Origin: Synechococcus sp. BO 8801
GTDB taxonomy: Bacteria; Cyanobacteriota; Cyanobacteriia; PCC-6307; Cyanobiaceae
Assembly (NCBI RefSeq): GCF_002252675.1
Contig: NZ_NQKY01000012.1
Location: forward strand, 1 to 64,000
Length of the DNA: 64,000 nucleotides
Reading direction: 5' to 3'
Positions 17,027-26,639 of this stretch are shown one piece after another; position 1 is the stretch's first letter, and each line of letters opens with the position of its first letter. Under the pieces are notes generated by a model, which saw only the letters and a list, made by a program, of their open reading frames with translations, had not been told where the DNA came from and ran no database searches. A program made the translations under genes and the position numbers.

Positions 17027-19954
17027 GTGACGGCAAGCCCGGCGTCCTACAAGGACACGCTCAACCTGCTGCAGACGCCCTTCGCGATGCGGGCCAACGC
17101 CCGGGTGCGGGAGCCGGAACTGCAGGCCTTCTGGAAGGAGCACGATCTCTACGGACGGCTGAGCCGCGGCAACCCGGGCGCCCCCTTCACGCTCCACGAC
17201 GGCCCGCCGTACGCCAACGGCGCCCTGCACGTGGGCCATGCCCTCAACAAGATCCTCAAGGACATCATCAACAAGCACGCCCTGCTGCAGGGGCGGCGGG
17301 CCCGCTTCGTGCCGGGCTGGGACTGCCACGGCCTGCCGATCGAACTGAAGGTGCTGCAGGGCCTGGGCAGCGAGGAGCGGCGGCAGCTCACCCCCATCGA
17401 CCTGCGGCGCCGGGCCCACGCCTATGCCCTCGAGCAGGTGGAGGCCCAGAAGAGCGGCTTCCGGCGCTGGGGCATCTGGGCCGACTGGGATGAGCCCTAC
17501 CTGACCCTGCAGAAGTCCTACGAGGCGGCCCAGATCGGCGTCTTCGGAAAGATGGTGCTGGCCGGCCACATCTACCGGGGCCTCAAGCCGGTGCACTGGA
17601 GCCCCAGCTCCCGCACCGCCCTGGCCGAGGCCGAGCTGGAGTACCCCGACGGCCACACCTCCCCCAGCGTCTACGTGGCCTTCCCGGTGGTGGAGCTGCC
17701 GGAACCGTTGGCCGGGCTGCTGGCGGCCGCCGGCATCGCCGGGCCCACCGATGCGGCCCACCGGGAGCAGCTGTTCGTGGCCATCTGGACCACCACCCCC
17801 TGGACCCTGCCGGCCAACCTGGCGGTGTCGGTGAATGGCCAGCTCGATTACGCCATCTGCCGCGACGGCACCACCAACGGCGGCACCCCCCGCTATCTGG
17901 TGGTGGCCTCCCAGCTGGTGGAGCAGCTGCGCACCAGCCTGGCGCGCCCGCTCGAACCGCTGCTCACCCTCAAGGGGGCCCAGCTGGAGGGGATCCAGTA
18001 CCGCCATCCGCTGCTGGATCGCACCAGCCCCGTGGTGATCGGCGGCGACTACATCACCACCGAGACCGGCACCGGCCTGGTGCACACGGCGCCGGGCCAC
18101 GGGGTCGATGACTTCCACACCGGCAACAAGTACGGCCTGCCGGTGCTCTGCCCGGTGGACGAGGCCGGCACCCTCACCGCCGAGGCGGGCCCCTTCGCCG
18201 GGCTCAACGTGCTCAAGGACGCCAACCCGGCGATCATCACCGCCCTGCGGGACGCCGGGCTGCTGCTGGCCGAGCAGCGCTACGAGCACCGCTACCCCTA
18301 CGACTGGCGCACCAAGAAGCCGACCATCTTCCGGGCCACCGAACAGTGGTTCGCCTCCGTCGACGGCTTCCGGGCCCAGGCCCTGGAGGCGATCGCGGCG
18401 GTGGAGTGGCTGCCGGCCAGCGGCCGCAACCGCATCGAGGCGATGGTGCGGGACCGGGGCGACTGGTGCATCTCCCGCCAGCGCTCCTGGGGGGTGCCGA
18501 TCCCGGTCTTCTATCACCGCGAGACGGGCGAGGTGCTGCTGAACGCCGACACCCTGGCCCACGCCGAGGCGCTGATCGCCGAGCACGGCGCCGATGTCTG
18601 GTGGGAGCGGGACGAGGCCGGCCTGCTGCCGCCCGCCTGGGCCGAGGAGGCCGACCAGTGGCGCAAGGGCACCGACACCATGGATGTCTGGTTCGACTCG
18701 GGCTCCTCCTGGGCCGCCGTGCTGGAGGGCCGCGGGCTCGGCTGTCCCGCCGATCTTTATCTGGAGGGCTCCGACCAGCATCGCGGCTGGTTCCAGAGCA
18801 GCCTGCTCACCTCGGTGGCGGTGAACGGCACGGCCCCCTACCGCCGGGTGCTCACCCACGGCTTCACCCTCGATGAGAAGGGCCGCAAGATGAGCAAGTC
18901 CCTCGGCAACGTGGTCGACCCCGTTGTGTTGGTGGAGGGGGGCAAGAACGAGAAGCAGGAGCCGCCCTACGGCGCCGACGTGCTGCGGCTGTGGGTGAGC
19001 TCGGTGGATTACTCCGCCGACGTCCCCCTGGGTCCGGGCATCCTCAAGCAGCTGGCGGACGTGTACCGCAAGGTGCGCAACACGGCCCGCTATCTGCTGG
19101 GCAACCTGCACGATTTCGTGCCGGCCGAGCATGCCGTGCCGATCACGGATCTCCCCCTGCTGGATCGCTGGATGCTGCAGCGCACCGCCAGCCTGATCGA
19201 GGAGGTGAGCGCCGATTTCGAGCGCTTCGAGTTCTACCGCTTCTTCCAGGCCCTGCAGAACTTCTGCGTGGTGGACCTGTCCAACGTCTACCTCGACATC
19301 GCCAAGGACCGCCTCTATGTGAGTGCGGCCGCCGACTTCCGGCGCCGCAGCTGCCAGACGGTGCTGCACCTGGTGGTGGAGCGGCTGGCGGGGCTGATCG
19401 CGCCGGTGCTCTGCCACATGGCCGAGGACATCTGGCAGAACCTGCCCTACCCGGTGGCCGAGGCCTCGGTGTTCGAGCGGGGCTGGCCCACGGTGCCCGG
19501 CAGCTGGGCCGCCCCGGAGCTGGCGGCGCCGATGCAGCGGATCCTGGAGCTGCGCGCCCAGGTGAACCGGGTGCTGGAAGGCTGCCGGGGCCGGGGGGAA
19601 CTGGGAGCTTCCCTCGAGGCCCAGGTGCAGCTGGAGCTGGTGGAGGCCGGCCCGGAGGCGGCCCCCCTGCAGGAGGCCCTGGCCCTGGTGGAGGCCAGCC
19701 CCCATCCGGAGGTGGACAACCTGGCCGACTGGCTGCTGGTCTCGGCCCTGCGGGTCGGCGGGCCTGCGCCGGCGGAGCCCCTTCTGGCGGAGACCGAGGA
19801 GGAGGGGGTGCGGGTGCGGATCGCGCGGGCGGCGGGCCACAAGTGCGAGCGCTGCTGGCACCACGAGAGCGACATCGGCCAGCACCCGGACCATCCCACC
19901 CTGTGCGGTCGCTGCGTGGGTGTGCTCGGGCGCCAGGGGGCGGGGCCCGCCTGA
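17027..19954 (+). CDS. ileS: Isoleucine-tRNA ligase
   Basis: Charges tRNA-Ile, with an editing domain. 975 residues from a GTG start. HIGH-type motif PPYANGALHVGHALNK near residues 58-73, editing (CP1) domain about 190-400, KMSKS loop RKMSKSLGN near 620, anticodon-binding domain, and a C-terminal zinc finger with CERCW and CGRC near 940-965. Complete. Confidence 0.97.
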   Translation: MTASPASYKDTLNLLQTPFAMRANARVREPELQAFWKEHDLYGRLSRGNPGAPFTLHDGPPYANGALHVGHALNKILKDIINKHALLQGRRARFVPGWDCHGLPIELKVLQGLGSEERRQLTPIDLRRRAHAYALEQVEAQKSGFRRWGIWADWDEPYLTLQKSYEAAQIGVFGKMVLAGHIYRGLKPVHWSPSSRTALAEAELEYPDGHTSPSVYVAFPVVELPEPLAGLLAAAGIAGPTDAAHREQLFVAIWTTTPWTLPANLAVSVNGQLDYAICRDGTTNGGTPRYLVVASQLVEQLRTSLARPLEPLLTLKGAQLEGIQYRHPLLDRTSPVVIGGDYITTETGTGLVHTAPGHGVDDFHTGNKYGLPVLCPVDEAGTLTAEAGPFAGLNVLKDANPAIITALRDAGLLLAEQRYEHRYPYDWRTKKPTIFRATEQWFASVDGFRAQALEAIAAVEWLPASGRNRIEAMVRDRGDWCISRQRSWGVPIPVFYHRETGEVLLNADTLAHAEALIAEHGADVWWERDEAGLLPPAWAEEADQWRKGTDTMDVWFDSGSSWAAVLEGRGLGCPADLYLEGSDQHRGWFQSSLLTSVAVNGTAPYRRVLTHGFTLDEKGRKMSKSLGNVVDPVVLVEGGKNEKQEPPYGADVLRLWVSSVDYSADVPLGPGILKQLADVYRKVRNTARYLLGNLHDFVPAEHAVPITDLPLLDRWMLQRTASLIEEVSADFERFEFYRFFQALQNFCVVDLSNVYLDIAKDRLYVSAAADFRRRSCQTVLHLVVERLAGLIAPVLCHMAEDIWQNLPYPVAEASVFERGWPTVPGSWAAPELAAPMQRILELRAQVNRVLEGCRGRGELGASLEAQVQLELVEAGPEAAPLQEALALVEASPHPEVDNLADWLLVSALRVGGPAPAEPLLAETEEEGVRVRIARAAGHKCERCWHHESDIGQHPDHPTLCGRCVGVLGRQGAGPA

Positions 19955-19969
19955 TCCAGCGGGGTCGGG

Positions 19970-21757
19970 TCAGACCAGCCCGAAGGGGCTGAGGACCTTT
20001 CTGGCCGCGATCTTGAGCTGCAGCGGAATGCCCTGCCTGGGGAGCTTGCGCACGATGCGGGCCGCCAGCCGGCGGGAGCGCGTGGCCAGCGAATGGGACT
20101 CCAGCAGGGGATAGGGAGAGCGCTCCCGCAGCAGCTTGATCAGCCAGGCCTCCGCCGCCGGATCCTGGGAACCCGGCGCCTGGGCGACCTCGGCCAGGCG
20201 GATGCGCTCGGCGAACTCCGCCACCAGGGCCTGATAGCCGCAGGCCTCGGCGACGGGCCCGTGGGAGGCATGAACCCGGGCGAAGTGCTTGAGCGACTTG
20301 CGCTCCAGCAGGGCGGCGTGGTCGAGCAGATCCTCGATGTCGTTGGCGATCCGCACGACGCTGGCCTGGGCGCTGACGATCGGCATTTCCTCGATCACCG
20401 GCGGGGCCTCGCGGGTGCCCGCGGCGCTGGCGACCGCGTAGGCATGGGCGATCGCCTCGACCTTGCGGCCCACCAGTTCCCGCAGCAGGGCCCGGTTCCG
20501 CTCGGTGGGGGCCAGATGGCGGCCGGAGGAGGTGTTGGCCATGTAGGCGGCGTGCAGCAGGGAGGCCTTGACCAGATCGAAGGGGGCGCCGTGCACGACC
20601 AGGACACTGGCCACCCGGACGACATGCTCCTGGAAAGTTTTCTTGGAGCCCCGGAAGGAACCGCCGTGAAGCTCGGCGGCGACATCGAACACCCTGTTCA
20701 GCTCAGCGATCTCCTTGCGGGAATGGCCCTGCGCCAGGCATTGCCGCACCAGCAGAGGGAACGAGTGGACGTAGGGATAGGCGTGGTTATCCACGGCCTC
20801 GGCCGCCGCCGCCGCAGGCCCCTGGGTGCGGGGGTGCACCAGCTCCATGCTGCCGATCTGGCGGTTGAGGAAGGAGGTCATGCTCTGGAGGGAGCGCAAC
20901 TTCCACTTGCTGGACAGGTAGGCCACGTCCCGGGCCGCCTGCTCATGGCTCCAGCGGCTGCGGAAGGGCTCGATATCGCAGAGCCAGTAGGGGGATTGGG
21001 CGTTGGCGTACACATAGCTGACGACGGACTTCGGCTCGAAGATGACCCGGTAGTTCGCCTGCCTGGCCACCATGGCGATGTCGATGTGCTCGTTCACCTG
21101 GAGGTAGGACTCATCAAGGGGGCCCACCTCCTGGAGCATCTTCATGCTGAGCAGCATGCAGTGGAACTCGCCGAAATCGGAGTCTCCCCCCTGGAGAGTG
21201 CCGACGATGCGGGAGGCTGGGGCGTTGGCGAAGAGGTGTTCTTCGTTGTATTCGATCTGGCCATCGTTCTCCGAGAGATGGTTCTTGCCTCCGGCCATGT
21301 GGATGCGATCCTCCGACAACTCACCCATCAGGTAGAGGGGGAACACGATGCCCGCTCCGGTTCGCTCCGCCGTGGCCACCAGGGTCTCGATCCAGCCCCT
21401 GGTGACGAGCACATCGTTGTCGATGAAGCACACGTACTTTGTCGTCACCGCCTGCAGCGCCTGGTTGCGCAGCTGGTTGGGGGTGCCGTTTCCTGCCGTG
21501 AACAGCGTCAGCTCCCCGCGGGCCTCGGCCGCTTCGAGCTCCCGGCGCACCGAGGGCGGGGACTGGCTGTCGAGGTAGTGCAGGGCGAAGGGGTAATCCC
21601 TGTGCTCCAGGAGCGAGCGCAGCGAGCGGGAGGCAAAGCTGTGCCGTTCGCGGAACACCACGACGACCGTGACCAGGGGGAGCACCGGGGAGCCGCCCGG
21701 GCTGGCCTGCCCGACGTCGCCGTGCTGTACGTCAGTGCGGCGTACGGGGGCGTTCAT
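19970..21757 (-). CDS. Glycosyltransferase family 2 fused to a C-terminal DUF6817/HD-like domain
   Basis: 595 residues from ATG 21757 (a longer frame to 21802 exists). An N-terminal GT-A domain has VTVVVVFRER, YVCFIDNDVLVTRGW (the DxD-type metal site), a GGKNHLSE segment and FGEFHCMLLSMKML...DESYLQVNEHIDIAM. The second half (about 320-560) contains YVHSFPLLVRQCLAQGHS, FRGSKKTFQEHVVRVASVLVVHGAPFDLVKASLLHAAYM, resembling HD-type metal-dependent domains such as DUF6817. Product unknown. Divergent from the GT25 gene, so they likely share surface-glycan work. Confidence 0.78.
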   Translation of the reverse strand: MNAPVRRTDVQHGDVGQASPGGSPVLPLVTVVVVFRERHSFASRSLRSLLEHRDYPFALHYLDSQSPPSVRRELEAAEARGELTLFTAGNGTPNQLRNQALQAVTTKYVCFIDNDVLVTRGWIETLVATAERTGAGIVFPLYLMGELSEDRIHMAGGKNHLSENDGQIEYNEEHLFANAPASRIVGTLQGGDSDFGEFHCMLLSMKMLQEVGPLDESYLQVNEHIDIAMVARQANYRVIFEPKSVVSYVYANAQSPYWLCDIEPFRSRWSHEQAARDVAYLSSKWKLRSLQSMTSFLNRQIGSMELVHPRTQGPAAAAAEAVDNHAYPYVHSFPLLVRQCLAQGHSRKEIAELNRVFDVAAELHGGSFRGSKKTFQEHVVRVASVLVVHGAPFDLVKASLLHAAYMANTSSGRHLAPTERNRALLRELVGRKVEAIAHAYAVASAAGTREAPPVIEEMPIVSAQASVVRIANDIEDLLDHAALLERKSLKHFARVHASHGPVAEACGYQALVAEFAERIRLAEVAQAPGSQDPAAEAWLIKLLRERSPYPLLESHSLATRSRRLAARIVRKLPRQGIPLQLKIAARKVLSPFGLV

Positions 21758-21855
21758 CCAATGCCAATCAGATCCGGATGGCGATGATAACATTCTTCTC
21801 AATGAGGCATCCCCGCACGCCCCATGGAGGGCCTGCTTCCACGCCGCATTGATTC

Positions 21856-22695
21856 ATGGCCAAACTTTCCTGGCAGGACTTACTCAACGGACCTGCCTTT
21901 GTGGTCAATCTCGATCGCCGGCCGGATCGGTGGGAAAACAGTCGCAGGCAACTGGAATGGGCAGGATTCACGGACACACATCGCTGGTCGGCCTTTGATG
22001 GTGCGACGGGAAACGTCAGGCAGGAGCTGAAACGGTTCGGCATCGATCAACTGGCGGATCGCGAACACTTTCTCAGCCAGTCTGGCGCCCAGGGCTGCGC
22101 CGTTTCGCATCTGACGCTTCTCCAGCACATCATCGATCAGGGGTATCCACGGGCCTGCATCTTCGAGGACGACATCCGCTTCTCCCGGTCGTGGCACCAG
22201 CTGGCACCGGCGTTCCTGAGCAGAACACCCCGCCACTGCGACCTGCTCTTCCTGGGCTCCCAGATTCAGTACGACGCCCTGCCCCGCCTGCATCCAGCCC
22301 GGCGGTTGAATCGCTCCCGAACACTCACACGCCTGAGCCAGAGCGCCTGGCCCTGGCCCTCCCGTCGGCTGGGCGATGTGGTGCAGGGGCCGCTCTATTG
22401 CATGCACGCCTTCAGCATCACCCGGAAGGGCTGCCAGGAGTTGCTGAAGTTCCTGACCACCCAGAGCGACGGTTTCTACATCCCGGATTGCATGATTCAC
22501 GACGCCATGGCCGGGCGCACCCATGTCTCGGGCTTCCCGCTGCGCTGGTATGCATGGAACGGCCATCGCATCCCCTCCCTTGTGGAGGAACGGGGCACGA
22601 ATCCCCACTGGATCAGGCGGAACTGCGGCCTGGTGTATCAGGAGGAAAGCTTCGGCACGGACATTCAACCGCGCCCGGCGGACTCCCCGGCCTGA
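21856..22695 (+). CDS. Glycosyltransferase family 25 (LPS-type) protein
   Basis: 279 residues. GT25 pattern: FVVNLDRRPDRWE near residue 15, GCAVSHLTLLQHIIDQGYPRACIFEDDIRFS near 75-108 (the EDD metal motif) and a C-terminal YIPDCMIHDAM region. These enzymes add galactose or glucose in lipooligosaccharide or glycan synthesis. No signal peptide. The 3' end overlaps the convergent TIR-like gene by 31 bases. Confidence 0.85.
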   Translation: MAKLSWQDLLNGPAFVVNLDRRPDRWENSRRQLEWAGFTDTHRWSAFDGATGNVRQELKRFGIDQLADREHFLSQSGAQGCAVSHLTLLQHIIDQGYPRACIFEDDIRFSRSWHQLAPAFLSRTPRHCDLLFLGSQIQYDALPRLHPARRLNRSRTLTRLSQSAWPWPSRRLGDVVQGPLYCMHAFSITRKGCQELLKFLTTQSDGFYIPDCMIHDAMAGRTHVSGFPLRWYAWNGHRIPSLVEERGTNPHWIRRNCGLVYQEESFGTDIQPRPADSPA

Positions 22696-23405
22696 GGCTT
22701 TGGCGGCAGAACGCCCCGGGCGGGCGGGGGCGTGTCCTTCATGGGGGGAACCAGGCGCGCGCCGAGGCTGAAGGCCCCCGCCAGCAGACCGGCCAGGGCG
22801 ATCGCCACGCTCCACAGCTGCACCGGCCGGAGGGCGCCGACCAGGTCGGCGATCGACAGCTCGGCCGGGTTGAGGGCCCGGGGACCAGGCGAAGAGGGGG
22901 CGTCGCCCCCCGGCTTGAGGGCCAGCACCTTCTCCTTCCAGTCGGCCAGCACGCCGTTGAATTCGTTGGAGGCCAGCGCCGTTGCCTCCAGGGGCACGGT
23001 CTGGACGTACCAGTCGTAACCGGGCTCCAGCAGCCCCTCGGCCTTCAGCCCTGCCTCCACGATCACGAGCAAGGGCAGGTGCTTGGTGTAGGCCATCGCC
23101 GCCTCGATGTGGTTCCAGGGGGTGGGCAGTCGGACGTCGGCAAGGCTGCCCTGACGCGGACCGCCGCGCTTATCGAGACCGGAGGGGAAGTAGCTGCGCT
23201 CCAAGGCGATCACGACGATGCCGGAGCACTTCTCCATCAGTTCGGTGATGGCCTTCAGCGGTGCATCGGCGCTGAAGGTGTTGCGGCCGACGGTCTTGGG
23301 GATCAGGGACTCACTGCGCAGGCGATCCTCGATCGATCGCACGAAGGATTCCTGCTCCGCCGTGGCGGTCGCCCCCACACTCACGAAGACGAGTTTCTCC
23401 TCCAT
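22665..23405 (-). CDS. Membrane-anchored TIR/nucleoside-deoxyribosyltransferase-like protein
   Basis: 246 residues. The N-terminal alpha/beta domain begins EKLVFVSVGATATAEQESFVRSIEDRLRSESL and continues with a CSGIVVIALERSYF strand and W.HIEAAMAYTKHLPLLVIVE. This layout resembles TIR or nucleoside 2-deoxyribosyltransferase-like Rossmann folds, with the HIEAAMA Glu as a candidate catalytic residue. A linker leads to one membrane helix at about 203-222 and a short Pro-rich tail. Such domains can act in immune NAD or nucleotide signalling, but no partner effector is adjacent. Fold and function are inference. Confidence 0.5.
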   Translation of the reverse strand: MEEKLVFVSVGATATAEQESFVRSIEDRLRSESLIPKTVGRNTFSADAPLKAITELMEKCSGIVVIALERSYFPSGLDKRGGPRQGSLADVRLPTPWNHIEAAMAYTKHLPLLVIVEAGLKAEGLLEPGYDWYVQTVPLEATALASNEFNGVLADWKEKVLALKPGGDAPSSPGPRALNPAELSIADLVGALRPVQLWSVAIALAGLLAGAFSLGARLVPPMKDTPPPARGVLPPKPQAGESAGRG

Positions 23406-23492
23406 CCCGCGCCACGTATCCGTGGGCGGAGCCTACCGATTCCCCCGCCGGCGCGCTCGCAGCGACAGATCGGCAGCGTGGGCCGCGCAGCC

Positions 23493-23987
23493 TCAGAGGC
23501 CGAGATCGGACAGGCCCGGATGATCGTCGGGGCGGCGACCCAGGGGCCAGTGGTACTTCCGCTCGCTCTCCTTGATGGGCAGGTCGTTGATGCTGGCGAT
23601 GCGGGTGTGCATGTACCCCTGGGCATCGAACTCCCAGTTCTCGTTGCCGTAGGCACGGAACCACTGGCCGGAATCGTCGTGCCATTCGTAAGCGAAACGT
23701 ACGGCGATGCGATTGCCGTGAAAGGCCCAGAGCTCCTTGATCAGGCGGTAGTCGAGCTCCTTGGCCCATTTACGGGCCAGAAACTGCCGGATGGCCTCCC
23801 GGCCGCTGACGAACTCGGCACGGTTGCGCCAGACGCTGTCCGGGCTGTAGGCCAGCGCCACCCGTTCCGGGTCACGGCCGTTCCAGGCATCCTCGGCCAT
23901 TCGCACTTTCTTCGCCGCCGATTCGGCATCGAAGGGGGGAAAGGGGGGCCTGGGGGATTCCGGAGTCGTCACTGGAAGGTGATTCAA
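23493..23987 (-). CDS. DUF1348 family (NTF2/SnoaL-like) protein
   Basis: 164 residues. [85 protein letters not shown] and [19 protein letters not shown] are characteristic of the DUF1348 branch of NTF2-like small barrels, common in bacteria and fungi, function unknown. Cytosolic. Near-complete family length. Confidence 0.88.
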   Translation of the reverse strand: MNHLPVTTPESPRPPFPPFDAESAAKKVRMAEDAWNGRDPERVALAYSPDSVWRNRAEFVSGREAIRQFLARKWAKELDYRLIKELWAFHGNRIAVRFAYEWHDDSGQWFRAYGNENWEFDAQGYMHTRIASINDLPIKESERKYHWPLGRRPDDHPGLSDLGL

Positions 23988-24003
23988 GCGTGATCAGGCT
24001 AAT

Positions 24004-24372
24004 TCAGAAGGGAATCGTGTAGGTGTTTCCCCGCTCACTGCGCACCAGGAGGGACGAGGAGGTCTGCCGGTAGGCGGCCAGGGTGGTGCGGCCATTGCTG
24101 GGCTCGGTGATCAGCAACTTGCCGCATTCCTCCTGATCGCGCTGGCCGCAGGTCCAGGGCTCGCCCACCTTCTCCATCTCGATCTGCTTGCCGTCGGAGC
24201 GGAAGGTGACCGTGAACGAGGTGGATCCGCCCGCGACCAGGCAGGCTTCGGCGCGGCCGTTGAAGCTGCAGCTCTGCCAGGCGGCCTGGGCGTGGGCCTC
24301 GGGGATGGCCGGGAGAGCCAGGGCGGCGCCGGCGGCGACAAGGGTGCACAGGGCCGCCAGGGGGGAACGCAT
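24004..24372 (-). CDS. Secreted hypothetical protein
   Basis: 122 residues from ATG 24372. A clear signal peptide (MRSPLAALCTLVAAGAALALPAIPEAHAQA) precedes a small, beta-rich domain with three cysteines (SCSFNGRAEAC; TCGQRDQEECGK), which could form disulfides in the periplasm. I do not recognise a family. A longer upstream open frame (to 24627) has no coding character. Confidence 0.7.
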   Translation of the reverse strand: MRSPLAALCTLVAAGAALALPAIPEAHAQAAWQSCSFNGRAEACLVAGGSTSFTVTFRSDGKQIEMEKVGEPWTCGQRDQEECGKLLITEPSNGRTTLAAYRQTSSSLLVRSERGNTYTIPF

Positions 24373-24679
24373 GGGCGGGGTGCCGAACTCCAGGACTGTA
24401 CGAGGATCAACATCCTCATACACGGTGGTCTGGCACTGTTCGCAACCACAGGAATCGAATCTCAAGTCACGGACACCCTGTGCACAACGATCAGGGTTGG
24501 ATTGAACGCACCGATGGCGAAGTTCATGGCGAGCCCCATGGCATTCGGTTACAGTCTTCCGGAAGCCTGCATCATCGTCTTCAGGCTCTCCTTCGTGCTC
24601 CGCCTGGGTTCGATGGCAAACGCCCATCTAACATCCGCTGGGCGACATCCAGATCCAACGGACCGCCTGGCTTGAGAGC
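24373..24679. other. Intergenic region with no gene seen
   Basis: About 300 bases between divergent genes. Open frames here are shadows without conserved features. Base composition becomes noticeably less GC-rich toward 24680, marking the left edge of the GT4-hydrolase-LLM block. No terminator or clear operator found. Confidence 0.5.
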
Positions 24680-25855
24680 ATGAATCTCCTCTTCATCCTG
24701 TGTGACAACCCCTTCAGGGCCTCCTGCGGCATGGGGAGCTCTGTCAAGGAAATCATTGAAGGCCTGGCTAAAGCAGACCAATCCATCAGGATCCAGGTGT
24801 TGGATTTGCGATGGAACTATGGCCATCAGACGATCACCGATCAGATCGAGGTGTTTTCCTGCGGATACAGGGATGTCCTGGGCAGTGACTTTATCGTTCA
24901 GACCCTGATGAACGCCCCCATACAGATCATCTATGGGATCAAGAACCTGAGGAGGCCCGATATCATCCACATGCAGGACTGGACGTCCATCCCGGTCGGC
25001 AATGCCTTAGCCAGCTACTGGGGAGGCAACATCAGATCGGTGTACACAACCCAATTGAGTTACACCCTGTTGCTGGAGGATCTGGCGAAGGAGTCGATGG
25101 CGGCTCCGCCCGTCAACCAGTCGATTGTTGCCGAGATTGAACGACTGGAGCGGGAAAGCATTCAATGCTCAGACATGGCTACTTTCCTGAACCGGAGCGA
25201 TCAGACACGGCTCGACGGACCGCACGATTCGCAGGTGATCCCCCACGGGATCCATCTGGAGGACGTGCAGTCGATTCCATTCGAAGAGAAAAGACTTCCT
25301 GGCACGAACCCCACGAAACTCCTGTATTTCGGGCGCATCGATACGATGAAGAATGTCGGGCGGCTGCTCGATGTCCGATTGCCGAGCGGCGTCGACCTGA
25401 TCGTGATGGGAGGAGAAGCCGGCTCGAATCCGGACTTGTATCAACGGCTTGAGAACCTGGCACGCGAACGCGATAACTTACACCGGATCCCTTTCACCTC
25501 AGGGAATGACAAGTTCAACATCATCCGAGCGGCCGACGCCGTGATCTTCCCCAGCATCCATGAGCCATTCGGCCTGGTTGGACTCGAGGCGTTGGCCTGC
25601 GGCACACCCCTGATCGCTTCTTTTGCCGGGGGGATGAATGACTACCTCGATGACACGTGCGCGATCCGGACAGACGGACTAAGCGCCGAGGCCATCGAGA
25701 ACGCCATCCACAGGTTCATGACGATGTCAGACTTCGCCAAGGAGGCCATGGTCAGGAACGGATTGGACGTCTGCAGGCGCTTCTCATGGAAGGATCCCGT
25801 CGAGCGGCATCATCAGCTTTATCGGGACTTGACCCATGACAGCAGGCCCGAATAG
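24680..25855 (+). CDS. Glycosyltransferase family 4 (GT-B) protein
   Basis: 391 residues. N-terminal acceptor domain begins MNLLFILCDNPFRASCGMGSSVKEIIEGL and has the sugar-transferase IIHMQDW strand. The C-terminal donor domain has KLLYFGRID.MKNVGRLLD and the EX7E-type region HEPFGLVGLEALACGTPLIAS near residues 294-314. Composition is less GC-rich than the neighbours. The next gene starts four bases after the stop (ATG 25860), so this opens a three-gene unit with the hydrolase and the flavin monooxygenase. Product unknown. Confidence 0.85.
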   Translation: MNLLFILCDNPFRASCGMGSSVKEIIEGLAKADQSIRIQVLDLRWNYGHQTITDQIEVFSCGYRDVLGSDFIVQTLMNAPIQIIYGIKNLRRPDIIHMQDWTSIPVGNALASYWGGNIRSVYTTQLSYTLLLEDLAKESMAAPPVNQSIVAEIERLERESIQCSDMATFLNRSDQTRLDGPHDSQVIPHGIHLEDVQSIPFEEKRLPGTNPTKLLYFGRIDTMKNVGRLLDVRLPSGVDLIVMGGEAGSNPDLYQRLENLARERDNLHRIPFTSGNDKFNIIRAADAVIFPSIHEPFGLVGLEALACGTPLIASFAGGMNDYLDDTCAIRTDGLSAEAIENAIHRFMTMSDFAKEAMVRNGLDVCRRFSWKDPVERHHQLYRDLTHDSRPE

Positions 25856-25859
25856 CCCC

Positions 25860-26639
25860 ATGGTCACGGAACATCGCATCGACATTCGAGGCTGCCAAGT
25901 CGCCTATCAGCGTGGCGGCAAAGGTGAACCCCTCCTGCTCTTGCACGGCATGGATGGGCGAGCGTCATGGGAAAGCGTGCTGTCCAGGCTGACGGAGCAC
26001 CACGATGTGATCCTGCCCGACCATCCCGGCTTTGGCGCATCGGGGTCAGGGGAATGGATCGACGGCATGGCCGATCTGGCCCTCTTTTACCTCGATGTGC
26101 TTGATGCGTTGCAGATCGAGAGCTGCCACCTTTCCGGCCACTGCCTGGGCGGCTGGCTGGCAGCGGAAATTGCCGTGATGCAGCCGCAACGTTTCAAGAG
26201 CCTGAGCTTGTGTGCCGCAGCCGGCATCCGGGTTGACGGCTGCCCGATGGGGGATGCCTTCCTGTGGAACCCGGACGACACCATCGGCCAGCTGATCGTT
26301 GATCCGCAGGCCAGGGAAACCATGCGGGCGAAGCAATCGAGCGAGCGTGACATCGAACTGATGCTGAAAGCCAGACAGATGTCGGCGCGATTGGCCTGGC
26401 ATCCTCGCTTTCACAATCCCCATCTACGCAAGTGGTTGCATCGGCTGACGATGCCAACCATGATTCAATGGGGTGAGAACGACAGGCTCTTCCCCGTGGC
26501 CTATGCCCACGGCTACCACGCCATGATCCCCAACGCCCAGCTCCATCTCTACAGGGACTGCGGCCATTTCCCGATGCTGGACGCCACCGATCGCTACCTC
26601 GAGCATCTGGACGCATTCACTGCCAAGGCATCCGCATGA
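25860..26639 (+). CDS. Alpha/beta hydrolase with apparent Cys nucleophile
   Basis: 259 residues from ATG 25860 (an earlier start at 25836 would overlap the previous gene by 20 bases). Typical alpha/beta hydrolase: LLLLHGMDGRASW oxyanion loop, DHPGFGASG, nucleophile elbow LSGHCLGGWLAAEIA, GENDRLFP acid loop and GHFPMLD histidine. The elbow has Cys instead of the usual Ser, as in dienelactone hydrolases. The stop overlaps the ATG of the downstream LLM gene (ATGA), suggesting coupled translation and a shared substrate. Confidence 0.82.
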   Translation: MVTEHRIDIRGCQVAYQRGGKGEPLLLLHGMDGRASWESVLSRLTEHHDVILPDHPGFGASGSGEWIDGMADLALFYLDVLDALQIESCHLSGHCLGGWLAAEIAVMQPQRFKSLSLCAAAGIRVDGCPMGDAFLWNPDDTIGQLIVDPQARETMRAKQSSERDIELMLKARQMSARLAWHPRFHNPHLRKWLHRLTMPTMIQWGENDRLFPVAYAHGYHAMIPNAQLHLYRDCGHFPMLDATDRYLEHLDAFTAKASA

